Shown: positions 48,009 to 59,204 of the stretch, piece by piece
Layout: the number at the start of each line of letters is the position of its first letter
Numbering within the stretch: position 1 is the stretch's first letter
From: Colletotrichum lupini
Lineage: Eukaryota > Ascomycota > Sordariomycetes > Glomerellales > Glomerellaceae
Assembly: GCF_023278565.1 (NCBI RefSeq)
Contig: NC_064673.1
Span: forward strand, 3,348,001 to 3,412,000
DNA: 64,000 bases
Reading direction: 5' to 3'
The notes under the pieces: model-generated
What the model was told of the DNA's origin: nothing
Seen by the model: the letters and a program-made list of their open reading frames with translations, nothing else
Database searches by the model: none
Position numbers and translations under genes: made by a program

Positions 48009-49174
48009 GTTCCAAATAAACTCAGCTGCCATCAACTATAGCCCAGAAAACATTCAGTGATCCAAACTGTTACCTTTATGGCTGAGTTCCGAACAGATCA
48101 AAGGAGACCAACGACTTGCAGTCATAATCAGGTGTGATATCAATCGACAGGATACTTCATTAACCCCCGCCGCCCGTCGTATGTACAGTATACCTGATAA
48201 TATCATGTCACCTGAAGATGGAACAGTGCAATGTGCATAAAAAGATTAGAGCGACAATGTTATTCTTCTGAGATTATAATTAATAGAAGTTCGACTCCAA
48301 AACCATACAATGCCGTACCAGGATGGTGCGGAAAACAGCGACTTGGCTTTGTATACATCGAATGAGTTCTTCCGGGACTTCGAAAAAGGAAATCATAATT
48401 GGATGAAATATGCATAATAACTCCAGTATATAACAAGAACGTAGAGTTCCTTTGTACTGGAGGGAAGTTTCTCACTTACGCTTGAACAACTAATGCCACT
48501 GAGTTCTCCATTGTTGAGCGTCTTTTCTCAGCCAATCCAGAATGGGGGCCAAAGATGAACCACTTCAGTTGGTATCTCACTAAAAGCTTCCGCAAGCGTT
48601 ATAATTGCAGGGAGCATTTGTAAACCTTCTCAGACAAGACACTTACAGCTTTTCAGAGTTCTTGTTAGTGGTTATCCATGGATCTTAGACATAGCCTTGA
48701 TCGCTGGATCTGGCTGATGTCAGAAGCCTTATGGTTGGTGTTGGGCACTTACCCCATTCCAACAATGACGGTAGCCCCCAAACAAACATGGCAAGGTGAA
48801 AGGCGCCTACGTATTTCCAACAGTATGTTGGCTGTCAGGATACGTGCCTCTTACTTTGCGCACGAATCACAGTCAGAACAACATGTGGGGAAACTGAGGC
48901 CGCTCGTGCCTGTTCCCTCCAATGTCCATCTACACAAAACGTCTCGCCATGGACATTGAAAGATTCGACCTAAGTTCTCCCAAGAGATACTACGACTCCT
49001 AGAGCAGTACCTCCCATCGTGTATCGATACACATATTTCTTGAGTTGTGTATACTTGGTTCGGCGCATCTCCTTTTTTCCTCCTAACTCTTACATAGCTA
49101 GTTCCTCAGCCTGGGCTTCTCAACATATCGATCATCGTACCCCAGGTAGTCTCTCGACCGTGGATTCGAGAGGC
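48009..49174. other. intergenic region, no supported gene
   Basis: About 1.2 kb after the Dabb gene with normal composition. The short open frame at 48678-48959 has no domain. Marks the right edge of the presumed cluster. Confidence 0.45.
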
Positions 49175-50866
49175 ATGGACAAAGATCGATGGATCTGTCA
49201 AATATGCGGCCTGTCCATTCACAGGACCTTATATAGAGGGCCATTGTTAGAGGACACTGAAACTGGCGAACTCGTTAATCCTCCGGAATTGAAGGATTTC
49301 GGCAAATTGGAGGACATGTTCAGATGGCTCACAGAAGCCCGTCTGCTTTGCGACCCTGACGACGAGTCTGGGAACCTTCCAAACTACGCAGAAAATCTCA
49401 TGCACCAGTTGCAAGGATATGACGATCTACCAAACACAAGTGATATTCGGCCGAGATCCCAAGCATCAGATATCGAGGTTCATGTTGCTGCAGCAAATGA
49501 AGGGCCCAAGCTCCTCAGAGTTGACCCTGACGGTAGCCGACAGCATGTCAGCTTTCAAGGGAGCGAGAGGTACTCGTTTGATGACCAGATCTACGCTGCT
49601 GTCCACTCCGAATGCTTGGACATCGCTGAATGAGTATTCGCATCCTCAACGCTAACGCATGTGCGGGATCTGCGTGGTTTGTGGACAGCTCTTAGATGGA
49701 GGCAGAGCATCACTTTCAAATGCGGAGGCTGCTGGGGTTATCGTCCTCAAGCAAACTACACTCTCAGCCGCAACAGCTACTGTGTGCCTCATTCCACCGT
49801 GGCTGGTGAGCCAACCTGGGAAGAAGAAGATTTCTCTGGGCTGCATTGGCCTGGCCCTTATGCTTCTACTCTATCAAATCTATACTACGTAAGTGCATGC
49901 TGTGCTCTTTTCGTCTTCTCTGATCATTGATATCTATAGACTCTCGCTAGCAGCCCCTTAGGAGTCGAGGGACTGACGAGCTGTCTGCTCCAAAGTTTAC
50001 GCGCCTGCCGATCCAATGTCACTCGAACCAACAAGGGTACCGAACTTGCCAACAATATTTCCAAGCTACCGACCGAGATCCTTGATGACATCTTCGCGGC
50101 CATGGGACGCGACATGCCTCCCGAGTCTTCTCATCTATTGCCCCAGAGACTAGGGAAGGATCAACTCAAGGCCGGGTCCTGCGGTCTTCTTCCCTGGCTG
50201 TGGGATATTGATCCAGCTTGCGTCGACGCCAAAGACTCTGAGCCCTGTCCTGGTGGTGAGTCTTTCGAGTGGGACTGGGAGCTGTTGGTGCGGCAGCTCA
50301 GCCGGAGCGTTGACTACGGTGTTCTCCCAGATGTACCTGACACTATCAGAGCCACACCCAGTGTCACTGGCCCTCAAGGCAAACCGACTATGGCAGGGAC
50401 TGGCTATCACACTGATTTAGCCCATGTAACCGCTGGTCTACACAAACGACGTCGCATATGGCAGCTACTCGAAGAGATATTCGTCGGTGATACATTGCCA
50501 TGGCCAGCTAGACAACGTTGTCGCTATGCCTGCTGGTCACGCATGGAGACGCAAAAGCAGGACATTCCCTTGTGCTGGGACAAGACTGGAAACATTTTGG
50601 CCCGTCCTATCTGGCTTCCTTCCATAGAATTTGGATACTCGGATAATCCAACAAGTGAGGGCCATCCCATGTTCTTCAAGAGGCTTGGGGGTGGGGTACA
50701 CAGGAGATGCGGCAAGGCGAGACCTCAGTACTGGCAGCGGCGTGAAGTGGAGAAGAAGCATGGTGACGAGACTGGTGAGACTGAACAGCAAGGCGATACT
50801 GAGACTCCGGCAGCGACTGTTGAAGAAATCTATGCCGTCCTTCGAAAGCTTTCATATCCTGTCTGA
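49175..50866 (+). pseudogene. F-box-like protein gene with one in-frame TGA
   Basis: Exon 1, 49175-49888, and exon 2, 49940-50866 (51-bp intron), make about 546 residues apart from a TGA at 49631-49633. On both sides of it the same frame continues without gap (SECLDIAE, stop, VFASSTLTHVRDL), so a single CGA-to-TGA change is the simplest explanation. The N-terminus MDKDRWICQICGLSIHR has a Cys-x2-Cys pair. The region after the intron contains an F-box-like ISKLPTEILDDIFAAM. The C-terminal part is Trp-rich with a Lys/Arg/Glu tail and no known domain. F-box proteins normally link substrates to SCF ubiquitin ligases. It could be a pseudogene, an allele with a late loss, or a read-through case. No intron that would remove the TGA was found. 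Confidence 0.6.
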
Positions 50867-51189
50867 GATTCCGGGCTAGCAAGGGTAGATTTCTCACAGT
50901 AAACGATTTAGTATTAGGAACAGGGGGTTTCGTGATAAATCAGGCTTTCACATCACTGGTTCGTACCGAACGACCAATGAAATATGCCTCATGTGATTCA
51001 AAGGTGCAGGCTGCCTTTCGCGAACCACCAGGGATCTTTCAGCTCCTTTCCCCCACATTCTTCTCAGCCCATTCCAAAATCCTTCCAACTTACAAGAATC
51101 GCCGACTCTTGGCTCGGAAATCAGACTATTTGTAATCCAACGCGTTTCTTCCATGGTCGCTATCGCGATATCTTCATATCTCGCGAAAC
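50867..51189. other. short intergenic region
   Basis: 323 bp between two tandem plus-strand genes; no feature recognised. Confidence 0.45.
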
Positions 51190-53238
51190 ATGTTCACCCA
51201 GGCTCCTCTCAACAAAGATCGGCGAGAAATCAGGCTCGTCCAAATTCGCCCCTTGGTTGATGGACAAGTCAGTGCTAAGAACACGATTGCACTTGACATC
51301 AAACATGCCTCGCTAGATGAGCCGGGACTGTCATACGCGGCGCTCTCGTACGTGTGGGGGAGCGCCACTAACACCACAGCCATCGACATCGAGGGCGCCT
51401 CTTTCAACGCCACGTTGAACCTCCACCTTGCGCTCAAGCAACTTCGAATGAACGCAGTAGACTCTTGGCTCTGGATCGATGCCATCTGTATAAAACAGAC
51501 TGACTTGAAGGAGAAGAGCTGGCAGATCAACGCTATGCGGGACATCTATAGCGGCGCTGACATGGTCTACATGTGGCTGGGTCCCGGAACCGAGAACAGT
51601 GACGCGGCCATGGATTTCCTGTCTCGGACAGGAAAGAGACTCCTCAAGTACCTTCCTGAAGATCTACGGTCGGACCACGAAATTGACAGAATGCTCTACC
51701 GGTACGTTGCAAGTTACCTCGGTCAGTTAATCGGAACAAATGCTTTCATCCGCGAGCCGGGAGATCCGGCGAATTTGGCAGAAAGAATCCCAGTTGACTC
51801 CGGGTTGGACACGACTCCATACGAACGCGGGGTGGAAAACCTGCCATTCTTCCCAGTGGCCGCGTACGAGACCCTGTGTGACTTTCTTGCTCCCAAGTCA
51901 CCATCCATCAATAAAGGCATCCGCGACCTCCTGGCTAGAGACTACTGGCAGCGCATCTGGATCGTACAAGAAGTCTGCCTGGCCCGGAAGACCTGTGTAA
52001 TGTCTGGCAGCAAGAGTGTTTCTCTTGACGCACTGGACGCTACCGTGGAGTTACTCTGGAGGATGCGCAGTATAATTCCTTACAACAGTCCGTTCTATTC
52101 CATGATGGACAAAAATATTCCGCCAAGTGTCAATCATCTGACACCTCTGAGAGTTCGGCGTCAACACCAAAAGGGGTTGATTGTGAACTTGGTAGATATC
52201 CTGTGGACCGCGGAAGAACCGCCAAAGCGGCCTCATTATTCCGCCACGGATCCGAGAGACATCGCTTTCGGGCTGCTTGGTGTGCTTGCAGACCACGAAA
52301 GGAACGTACTCCGGGCGGACTACTTTATCACGCGGAAAGAGGTGTTTGTGGAAATCACGGCAACCATGCTGAGTAACCCTGTCGAGAGCGAGACATTACC
52401 CAACTTTACCCTCGACTGTATCACTCCGGGAAGCCCAAACGGTAGGCTTCCGACGTGGGTTCCGGACTGGCAAGAGATCGGTCGACACGGCCTAGTGACG
52501 TGGCCAATTAGCTACGGTACAGGATTCAAAGCGACTGCATCGAGACGGCAATCCCGAAGGGCACTGTACTCCGTAGTGAGAGGCGTAAAACCAAGCATCC
52601 TACAGCGAGGCTGTTATGTCGATAGAATCACCGAGGTGATGAAACCCCACGAGTGGACTCGGTCCGATGACTACTCGTGGCCCCGAATGAACGACCCCGA
52701 CAACTGGTTCTTTTCAATCGCAGAATTTGTAGGACTCGGACCGGAGCCTAGCCCCGAGGAAGACTACGTTTGGCGGATGATCGCGCCCGCCAATGATTGG
52801 AGCTCCGGTACGAGCATGGAGGGCTTCGATGCGGTAGGCAAAGTCCCGGGGCTCCTTCGCAAAGTCATGCGGGTTCAGGACGTGAAGATCGCCGACCTAA
52901 CCGGCGCAGAGGTGAAGTTCATCTTCGACAACAGCAAAGACGGAAATATAGATGACGAGGCTCTAGAGCTGTTTGGGCAAAGATGGAGGTATCATCTGAC
53001 TCATCAAAACACAAACCGAACACTTTTCAAGACAGCGAATGGGATGCTTGGTCTTGGGCATGCTGGGATTGAGGTCGACGATGTTGTGGCCTTGATCTGG
53101 AAGGCGCCTTCGCCAATCATCCTAAAACGGCGGGTTGAAGGAGGCTTTTACTTCAAAGGAGGTGCAAATGTAGACGGCATCATGCATGGAGAGTTCCTCG
53201 ATACTAAGCCGGGTGAAGTGGAGTTTAGAATATTCTAA
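51190..53238 (+). CDS. HET-domain (heterokaryon incompatibility) protein
   Basis: Single exon, 682 residues. The HET domain occupies roughly residues 45-280 with its three signature blocks: YAALSYVWG (about 49-57), LWIDAICIKQ (about 94-103) and the later DYWQRIWIVQEVCLARK. The usual downstream phrases HYSATDPRDIAFGLLGV and LPTWVPDWQ follow, and the C-terminus ends in the common VEGGFYFKGGANVDGIMHGEF module. HET proteins trigger cell death on fusion of genetically unlike hyphae, and some act in innate-type recognition. No second sensor domain (NACHT, WD40 or TPR) is attached, so this is the frequent stand-alone kind. The frame is intact. Families of this type are highly expanded and variable in filamentous ascomycetes. 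Confidence 0.92.
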   Translation: MFTQAPLNKDRREIRLVQIRPLVDGQVSAKNTIALDIKHASLDEPGLSYAALSYVWGSATNTTAIDIEGASFNATLNLHLALKQLRMNAVDSWLWIDAICIKQTDLKEKSWQINAMRDIYSGADMVYMWLGPGTENSDAAMDFLSRTGKRLLKYLPEDLRSDHEIDRMLYRYVASYLGQLIGTNAFIREPGDPANLAERIPVDSGLDTTPYERGVENLPFFPVAAYETLCDFLAPKSPSINKGIRDLLARDYWQRIWIVQEVCLARKTCVMSGSKSVSLDALDATVELLWRMRSIIPYNSPFYSMMDKNIPPSVNHLTPLRVRRQHQKGLIVNLVDILWTAEEPPKRPHYSATDPRDIAFGLLGVLADHERNVLRADYFITRKEVFVEITATMLSNPVESETLPNFTLDCITPGSPNGRLPTWVPDWQEIGRHGLVTWPISYGTGFKATASRRQSRRALYSVVRGVKPSILQRGCYVDRITEVMKPHEWTRSDDYSWPRMNDPDNWFFSIAEFVGLGPEPSPEEDYVWRMIAPANDWSSGTSMEGFDAVGKVPGLLRKVMRVQDVKIADLTGAEVKFIFDNSKDGNIDDEALELFGQRWRYHLTHQNTNRTLFKTANGMLGLGHAGIEVDDVVALIWKAPSPIILKRRVEGGFYFKGGANVDGIMHGEFLDTKPGEVEFRIF

Positions 53239-54699
53239 TGTGTTCGTGTTGGAATTGTACCATGTGCTCTTGAGATTCACAGGTCTGCGTCTGACTTCTA
53301 CTCAGTGGCCTACGGATCGGTTCACCCACACTCGTTACAAGAACCCCAACGCTATCGTTCTCTCTATTACGAGGCTGTTGCCGAGTCGAAGTACAGATTA
53401 TAACGCTACAGCCGCAGACTTAATTCCCACAAGTTCAATCAAGTCATAAGGTCGCACTTCAAACTTCGGTGCCATTCGTAAGTAACCTCCAGATGCAAAC
53501 GCCGCCATTTGGATAGGCGCGCTGTCTGCATCAGCGTTGCAAAGCCGACGGGTTATCCAACTACTACAATTCCATGTCAATGCACGCATGCTACCTTGGC
53601 TTATGATTATCATGCGAGACGCCTTCGTATTTTGTAAACCTAGATTGCACTATCAACCTCATCTATGACGATCGATTCCGAAGAAGAAAGGCGTAGCTTA
53701 AGGTCCGGTATTCACAACGGCCTCCTCGGCCGCCTCCTATGCCAGAGCGGCCAACCTATCCCGGTCGCAAAGAATTCACTACAGCCAGCCGCCGGCATCT
53801 TCGGGAAAAACAAAGCTGTCAAAGTGGCATCATCTCGAGCAAGTTCACTTGAGAGGATGGGTAAAGGAAACGGGTTGCTTGCGACGAAAGAACCTTGTAG
53901 GTCTTCAGGGGTTACTTCCCTTGAGGAGTCCTTGACGTCGAAGGAGAAACATCTCCTCATCAACCGCAACAAGACCGTCTAGGCTTCCTAGGCTTATTGC
54001 AAAGACACGGTCGCGTGACGAAAAGAACTAGCGGGAGCGGCATACCTGGCACGATGAGGAAGAGAGAAGGTGAAGGCGTGAGGAAGTCAATCTGTGAACG
54101 CAGAGTTCGGTCAGGACAGTATCAAAGTGGAGAACCGGGGATCACGACTCTCATCCGAGTAAGCGAGATGGAAGACATCACAATAACGGCATACACCGAA
54201 CTTAGAAAAGCGAAGCAACTCGAAGCAGGATCAACTAGTAACTTTTGTCTCATTAACATCAACAACATGTCGACATTCGTGAACACCTTTCCTCCCCTAT
54301 ATCTAGGAACCCGGTAACGAAACCGGGACTCTAGCACTGGAGCACTGTGGGAGGGTTCAGAACCATCCCGCGCGTCTCTTTCTCTCTCTCTCTCTCTCTC
54401 TATCTAGCCTGTGTATGGGATCAAAAACTTTTATAATAAAGCCCCGACCTCCAAAATATGACAACGTAAAAGCCCGTTCTCCTCCACCCCGCCCCGTCTT
54501 CTTGTTTTGCCATCCCCCGGCCCCAGGAGCCAGATGAGAGAAAAGATAGAAAAACCTTGGTCGGGTCGCCGCGGGAGGACAAAAGGGGAGGGGGAGGAAA
54601 ATCATTCATTTCCATTCATGGACACATACAGCCATTTTCCTCACACCCTTACACTCTCACACATAAAAAAGTGGAGGGTGCGTCGCGTGATTTCTGCAA
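53239..54699. other. intergenic region with a CT microsatellite
   Basis: About 1.46 kb. Open frames at 53665-53982 and 53997-54317 (+) have no recognised domain. A TC/CT run lies at 54375-54402, and a pyrimidine/purine-rich stretch continues to the 3' end of the methyltransferase. Confidence 0.4.
54375..54402 (+). repeat. (TC)n microsatellite
   Basis: About 28 bp of nearly pure TC dinucleotide repeat. Confidence 0.85.
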
Positions 54700-56373
54700 T
54701 TACGTCGACCGGGGGAAGACAGCCTTGCCAGCAGCCTTGGCGGCGGCGAGGGCGCCAGACAGGCCAAACTGGGAAGAGAAGCCGTCGATGCGGTGGGTGG
54801 CGTTGAGGTTCTTGACGACGACCATCTGGAAGCAGGTGGCGCTACCCTGGCGGGAGGCGATGACGGACCAGGCGAGGAAGAGCTCCCAGATGCGGTACCA
54901 CTTCTGGCCGTACTTTGCGTGGACGGTCTCGGAGTTGCCGAGCCAGTTGCGGTACCAGCGCCAGAGGGTGCCAGAGTAGTGGACGCCGACGGTGTCGATG
55001 CTCTTGATCTCCCAGCCGGCGCTCTCGAGGCAGCCGACGTAGTTGGCGAGCGGGGTGGAGGCGTCGGCGCCGGGGAAGATGTGCTTGTTGAGGTAGAGAC
55101 CCCAGATGAAGTCCTCGTACTGCCAGGCCTTGCGGAGACCGGAGAGCTGGACGTACATGGCGCCGTCGTCCTCGAGCATGTCGTAGCACTGGCGGAAGAA
55201 GGTGGTGAGTCTGCGGATACCGACGTGCTCGCCCATCTCGAGCTGGGAGATCTTGTTGAACTTCTTGGTGGGGATGTCGCGGTAGTCCATGCAGAGGATC
55301 TGGCTCTGGTTCTCGGGGATGCCGGCGCGGCGGAGGCCGTCGTTACCCCAGGCGGCCTGGTTGCTGGCGATGGTGGCACCGGTGACCTTGGCTCCGTAGT
55401 TGACACTGGCGAACTTGGCGAGAGTGCCCCAACCGCAGCCGATATCGAGCATGGTCTCGCCCTCCTTCAGGCCGAGCTTCTCGCAAACGACGGCCATCTT
55501 GTTGTCCTGCATCTCCTCGAGGGTCTCCTCGCGGGTGAGGTCGGAGAAGAGACCACTGGTGTAGACCATGCGGGGACCGAGGAAGTAGGAGTAGTGGTCG
55601 TTACCCTTGTCGTAGGTGGGCTTGATCTGGTCCTCATCCTGCTGGCGGGAGTGGAAGATGACATCGGGAGCGAACTCGAGGAAGATGAAGCGGAACAGGG
55701 AGTAGGTGAAGGCGAAGTTGGACCAGTCGTGGCGGTACTCGAGGGCGTCGAGGAGGTCGCCGTTGATGTCGACGAGGCCCTCGGTGTAGAGCTCAGCGAA
55801 AGTCTGGATGGGGATCTTGTTGCGGCCGCTGTACTGCTTGCGGTCCTCCTCGTTCTTGAAGGTGAGGTAGTGCTCGACGGGGCGGCCGGGGAGCTTGGCC
55901 TTGTCGTTGATGCGGGGAGAGAACCTTGAGGAGACAGTCCAGAAGGCGATCAGGAGGGGGACGACGAAGAGGATGAAGAAGAAGATGAAGGTCTTGAGAC
56001 CGCCGCCGAAGATGCGGGTGACCCAGAGGGGGACACCGGCGAGGACAGCTCCGAGGATCCAGTTGGAGAAGGATTCATTGCCGGGGCCCTCGGCAGGCAG
56101 AGGAGGGTTGTTGATGGTGGGGTACTGGACAGGAGAAGGTCAGCTTTGGGTCATGGACGCAGGGAGACAAAGACAATTGAGCTTGTCTGTGATTGTTCGC
56201 AGTCGATTGAGCCAATACACGGGATAGGGGTTTTGGTAGAAAGTCCTTACGTTGGTGGTCTTGACACCGCAGTCCTCGCCAGTGCTGAACGTGGAGGGCT
56301 TCGCGGCAGGGGTCGCGATGAAGGTGATGTCACCCTCAAGCTGCGCGCCGTCCTTGCGCTTTTCGTCGGCCAT
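54700..56373 (-). CDS. MTS1: sphingolipid C9-methyltransferase
   Basis: Two exons, 56373-56251 and 56124-54700 (126-bp intron), 515 residues. It is a member of the cyclopropane-fatty-acid-synthase-like methyltransferases. Fungal members of this size add the C9 methyl group to the sphingoid base of glucosylceramide at ER membranes. Two adjacent hydrophobic segments near residues 60-105 (WILGAVLAGVPLWV and TFIFFFILFVVPLLIAFW) anchor the protein. The catalytic part has the donor-binding motif MLDIGCGWGTLA (about residues 266-277), preceded by YDKGNDHYSYFLG and followed by MDYRDIP, LEMGEHVG and FIWGLYLNKHIFPGAD. Codon use is strongly biased towards C/G-ending codons, typical of a highly expressed fungal gene. 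The symbol follows the Candida orthologue by function. Bacterial-type family relatives make cyclopropane lipids, but the two membrane segments favour the sphingolipid enzyme. Confidence 0.9.
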
Positions 56374-57865
56374 GATGGACGATGTAAGCTGATGGTGCTT
56401 AAGTTAGAAGGGAAAGCTCCGCGGTTTCGATTTTTGTCGCGCGCAGCTTCGTTCTCTAACCGCGTATCGGGATACAAAGGAGGAAAGGTGGTTGGAGATG
56501 TAGTTGGAGACACCGCCTGTGGAAAAGGTGTGGACAGATTTAAAGCTGGAGCTGTTTCCGACGCGGGTTGCGACCACCAACAGAATTTGGGGGGGCCCTG
56601 GGCCCTTTTCGGGGGGGGCTACGGGGGCCTACTGGGGGTGGTAACGGGGTGGTTTACTTGGCTTCTAGCAGCGTTTCTGTCTTGGCCTAACCGCATTGTG
56701 TGTTTCTCGGACGCCGCTGGGTCCGCTTTTGTGGGCAATTTTATGCAGGGGCGCTGATAAAAGAGGGCAACGTCGCACACAACTGGCTGAAGTGGCCCTG
56801 GCAATCCCAAGGACCCCTGCGGGCAATGCACCGCCAAGTCAGTTGAGGCCACGAAGTCACCAACTGTCAGGAAAGAATTCACAAAAAAAAGTCTTCACCG
56901 CCCGGAGGCCGGAGGGGTATATCGTATCGGTGGCTCTCCTGGCCTTTCTAGTCCGTCCAGTCCTCCAAGGTCTCGACATTCCCCAGATCTTGGTTGAGAC
57001 TTTGATAGCCAGCCACACACAGCGTTGCACAGAACGGTAGACCGCAGAACCTAACCATCCAATTTCACCCTTCCGGGTTGTGGGTTTAGATAGCCCGGGC
57101 CTTCAACAGGATCTATCCATGTTGAGTCTTGAAATGATGATGGCCACGTTGAGCCAATCAGACAATGTCAATTTGCGAAATCAGCCAGGCCAGAATGAGC
57201 GGTGATGGGATTCAATCATAAGGTAGCGAAATGACGCCTCATTGTAATTGTGCCGTTCAAATATGCATCTTGTTTTTTGCATGACAGTAAATGCTGAATC
57301 CGATTTCGGCCGAGAAATGGCACGAGCTCAGGGTCCAAGGAACCTTATCTCAAGGTGCCCTGCCTTATCAATAGCCCAGATTGCTCCGGATCCGATCAGG
57401 GGTTCATCCGGGTTCCCGGGTCCCGGGACGGCGTTAGTGGATACATCTAACGGCATTGTGGGCCCCGCCGTTGCCGACCCAAGTCGCACTCGAACAACGA
57501 TAAGTCCGGCCCGGTTCCGAGCCATCGTTACACTGCAGACGGTGCTGAGACTTTAGTCGGAAGGATCCGGCGCCTTGCATCACTAAACGGTAAATGGCAC
57601 TCAAGCCAATCAGGAATGCAGCCTTTTGAGTGGGTCGTCCGTCATCAACAGGGCGTATGGAGTACCTTGACAGATCCAAAGTCCCGTAGTCCCTGATTCG
57701 TACATCTCCAAGACGTCCTCAGAGTGTTCTATAAAGTACTTGCGTAGATACATCGTTTACAACCGGGTTTGGTTTTACGTCTTCAGCTCGGTCTACAGTA
57801 CCATACTACCGTGGTCCAACATTTCCAATCGCTCAAATTCGAAATCTGCATCACCACACACCAAC
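56374..57865. other. divergent intergenic region
   Basis: About 1.5 kb between the methyltransferase and the dehydratase, holding both promoters. A TATA-like TCTATAAAGT lies at about 57728-57737 before the dehydratase gene. A G/C-run-rich stretch at 56580-56640 probably belongs to the 5' leader of the methyltransferase. No gene recognised. Confidence 0.5.
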
Positions 57866-58873
57866 ATGTCCCTCTCAATCCACGAAGTAGCAGCCAGCGC
57901 AGTCCAAGCCAGGTCCCGCATCGCCTCCCACATCTACACAACCCCCCTCCTCCCAGCCCGCACAACAGGCCGCGACGCCAACGCCCGCGTCCTCTTCAAA
58001 GCAGAAAACTTCCAACTCACAGGCTCCTTCAAGCTCCGCGGCGCAACCTCCAAAATCTCCGCATCCCAAGCCACCGGCTCCGACTCCCACAACAACAACC
58101 AAAAGCTCATCACAGCATCCTCGGGAAACCACGGCATCGGCGCCGCCCACGCAGCTCACGCCCTAAACCGCCCCCTCACCGTCGTCCTCCCAGAAACGGT
58201 CTTCCCCGCCAAACTCGCCAAAATCAAGTCCCTCGGCGCGACCGTTATCCTCCACGGCACAGAAACAGGTCTCGCGGAGCAACACGCCCAGCACCTCGCC
58301 GCCTCGGAGGGTTACACCTACATCTCACCCTACAACGACCCCCTCGTCGTCGCAGGCCAGGGCACGATCGCTCTCGAGATCCTAGAACAGTGCGCCGCGC
58401 AGGGAATCCGCCCGCTCGACAACGTTTTCGTCGCCATGGGCGGCGGGGGACTCATCAGCGGCATCGGGTCCGTTCTCAAGGCATTCGCTCCGCACGTGAG
58501 AATCTACGGCGTCGCGGCGATGAATTCGCAGGCTCTTGCGGAGAGTATCCGTGCCGGGAAGGTTGTGGAGACGGAGCATTTGCCTACGCTTGCTGAGGCG
58601 GTGGCGGGCGGGATGGACGAGGACTCGATTACGCTGCCGCTTGCGAGGGAAGTGGTGGATCGAGTTGTTGGTTGTAGCGAGGAGGAAATTGCGGACGCGA
58701 TGAGGAGAATCGCGGTGGAGGAGAACATGGTTGTCGAGGGGGCTGCTGCGTTGGCGTTGGCAGGGTTTGAGAAGGTTAAGGAGGATGTTGAAGGCCAGAC
58801 GAGTGTTATTTTGCTTTGTGGGGGAAACGTTGATCAGGGGATTGTGAAGAAGATTATCTATGGGTTGGACTAG
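57866..58873 (+). CDS. PLP-dependent serine/threonine dehydratase or serine racemase
   Basis: Single exon, 335 residues, the usual size for serine racemase and threo-3-hydroxyaspartate or catabolic threonine dehydratases; no C-terminal ACT regulatory domain. The PLP lysine is K56 in GSFKLRG, the substrate loop is SSGNHG at 85-90, and the phosphate-binding glycine loop is GGGGLISG at 192-199. The C-terminal end has VILLCGGNVD. An in-frame ATG at 57740 would add 42 residues, but these are not family-like and the start at 57866 begins exactly at the usual N-terminus. The TATA-like box is about 130 bp upstream. Which of the three activities it has cannot be told by reading. Confidence 0.9.
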   Translation: MSLSIHEVAASAVQARSRIASHIYTTPLLPARTTGRDANARVLFKAENFQLTGSFKLRGATSKISASQATGSDSHNNNQKLITASSGNHGIGAAHAAHALNRPLTVVLPETVFPAKLAKIKSLGATVILHGTETGLAEQHAQHLAASEGYTYISPYNDPLVVAGQGTIALEILEQCAAQGIRPLDNVFVAMGGGGLISGIGSVLKAFAPHVRIYGVAAMNSQALAESIRAGKVVETEHLPTLAEAVAGGMDEDSITLPLAREVVDRVVGCSEEEIADAMRRIAVEENMVVEGAAALALAGFEKVKEDVEGQTSVILLCGGNVDQGIVKKIIYGLD

Positions 58874-59204
58874 CAAGGGTAATTTGGATCTGGGCTGTGT
58901 AGACTCTATCTCTTTATAGCTGCTGGACTGCTTCATAGGCATGGTAAGTGTCGAGAGTGTTATAGAGCTGGGCTCAAGATAGCAGCCATGGGCTAGACAG
59001 GACCGAGCTAACAACATGTTAGGTTTCCAATAGAGAAACATTAAATGATGTGATACGAATTATTTACGTATTAGGAGCATGGCAACTCCGAGTCTACAAG
59101 GGCCAATTTTGTCCCTCCTTGATGGTGTCAAGATATATCCAAAACTCCAAGACACCAGAGCCTGACCGAACCAACCCACCCAAACCTCCTGACCTCATAC
59201 CATC
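58874..59204. other. convergent 3' region
   Basis: 331 bp between two convergent genes; nothing recognised. Confidence 0.45.

Noticed and set aside
54793..55929. Long plus-strand open frame opposite the sphingolipid methyltransferase.
   Set aside because: Mirror of a gene with strong third-position C/G bias; low-complexity Val/Glu/Gly composition and no domain.
57740..57865. Earlier in-frame start for the PLP enzyme (42 extra residues).
   Set aside because: The extra part is not family-like and starts right after the TATA-like box.
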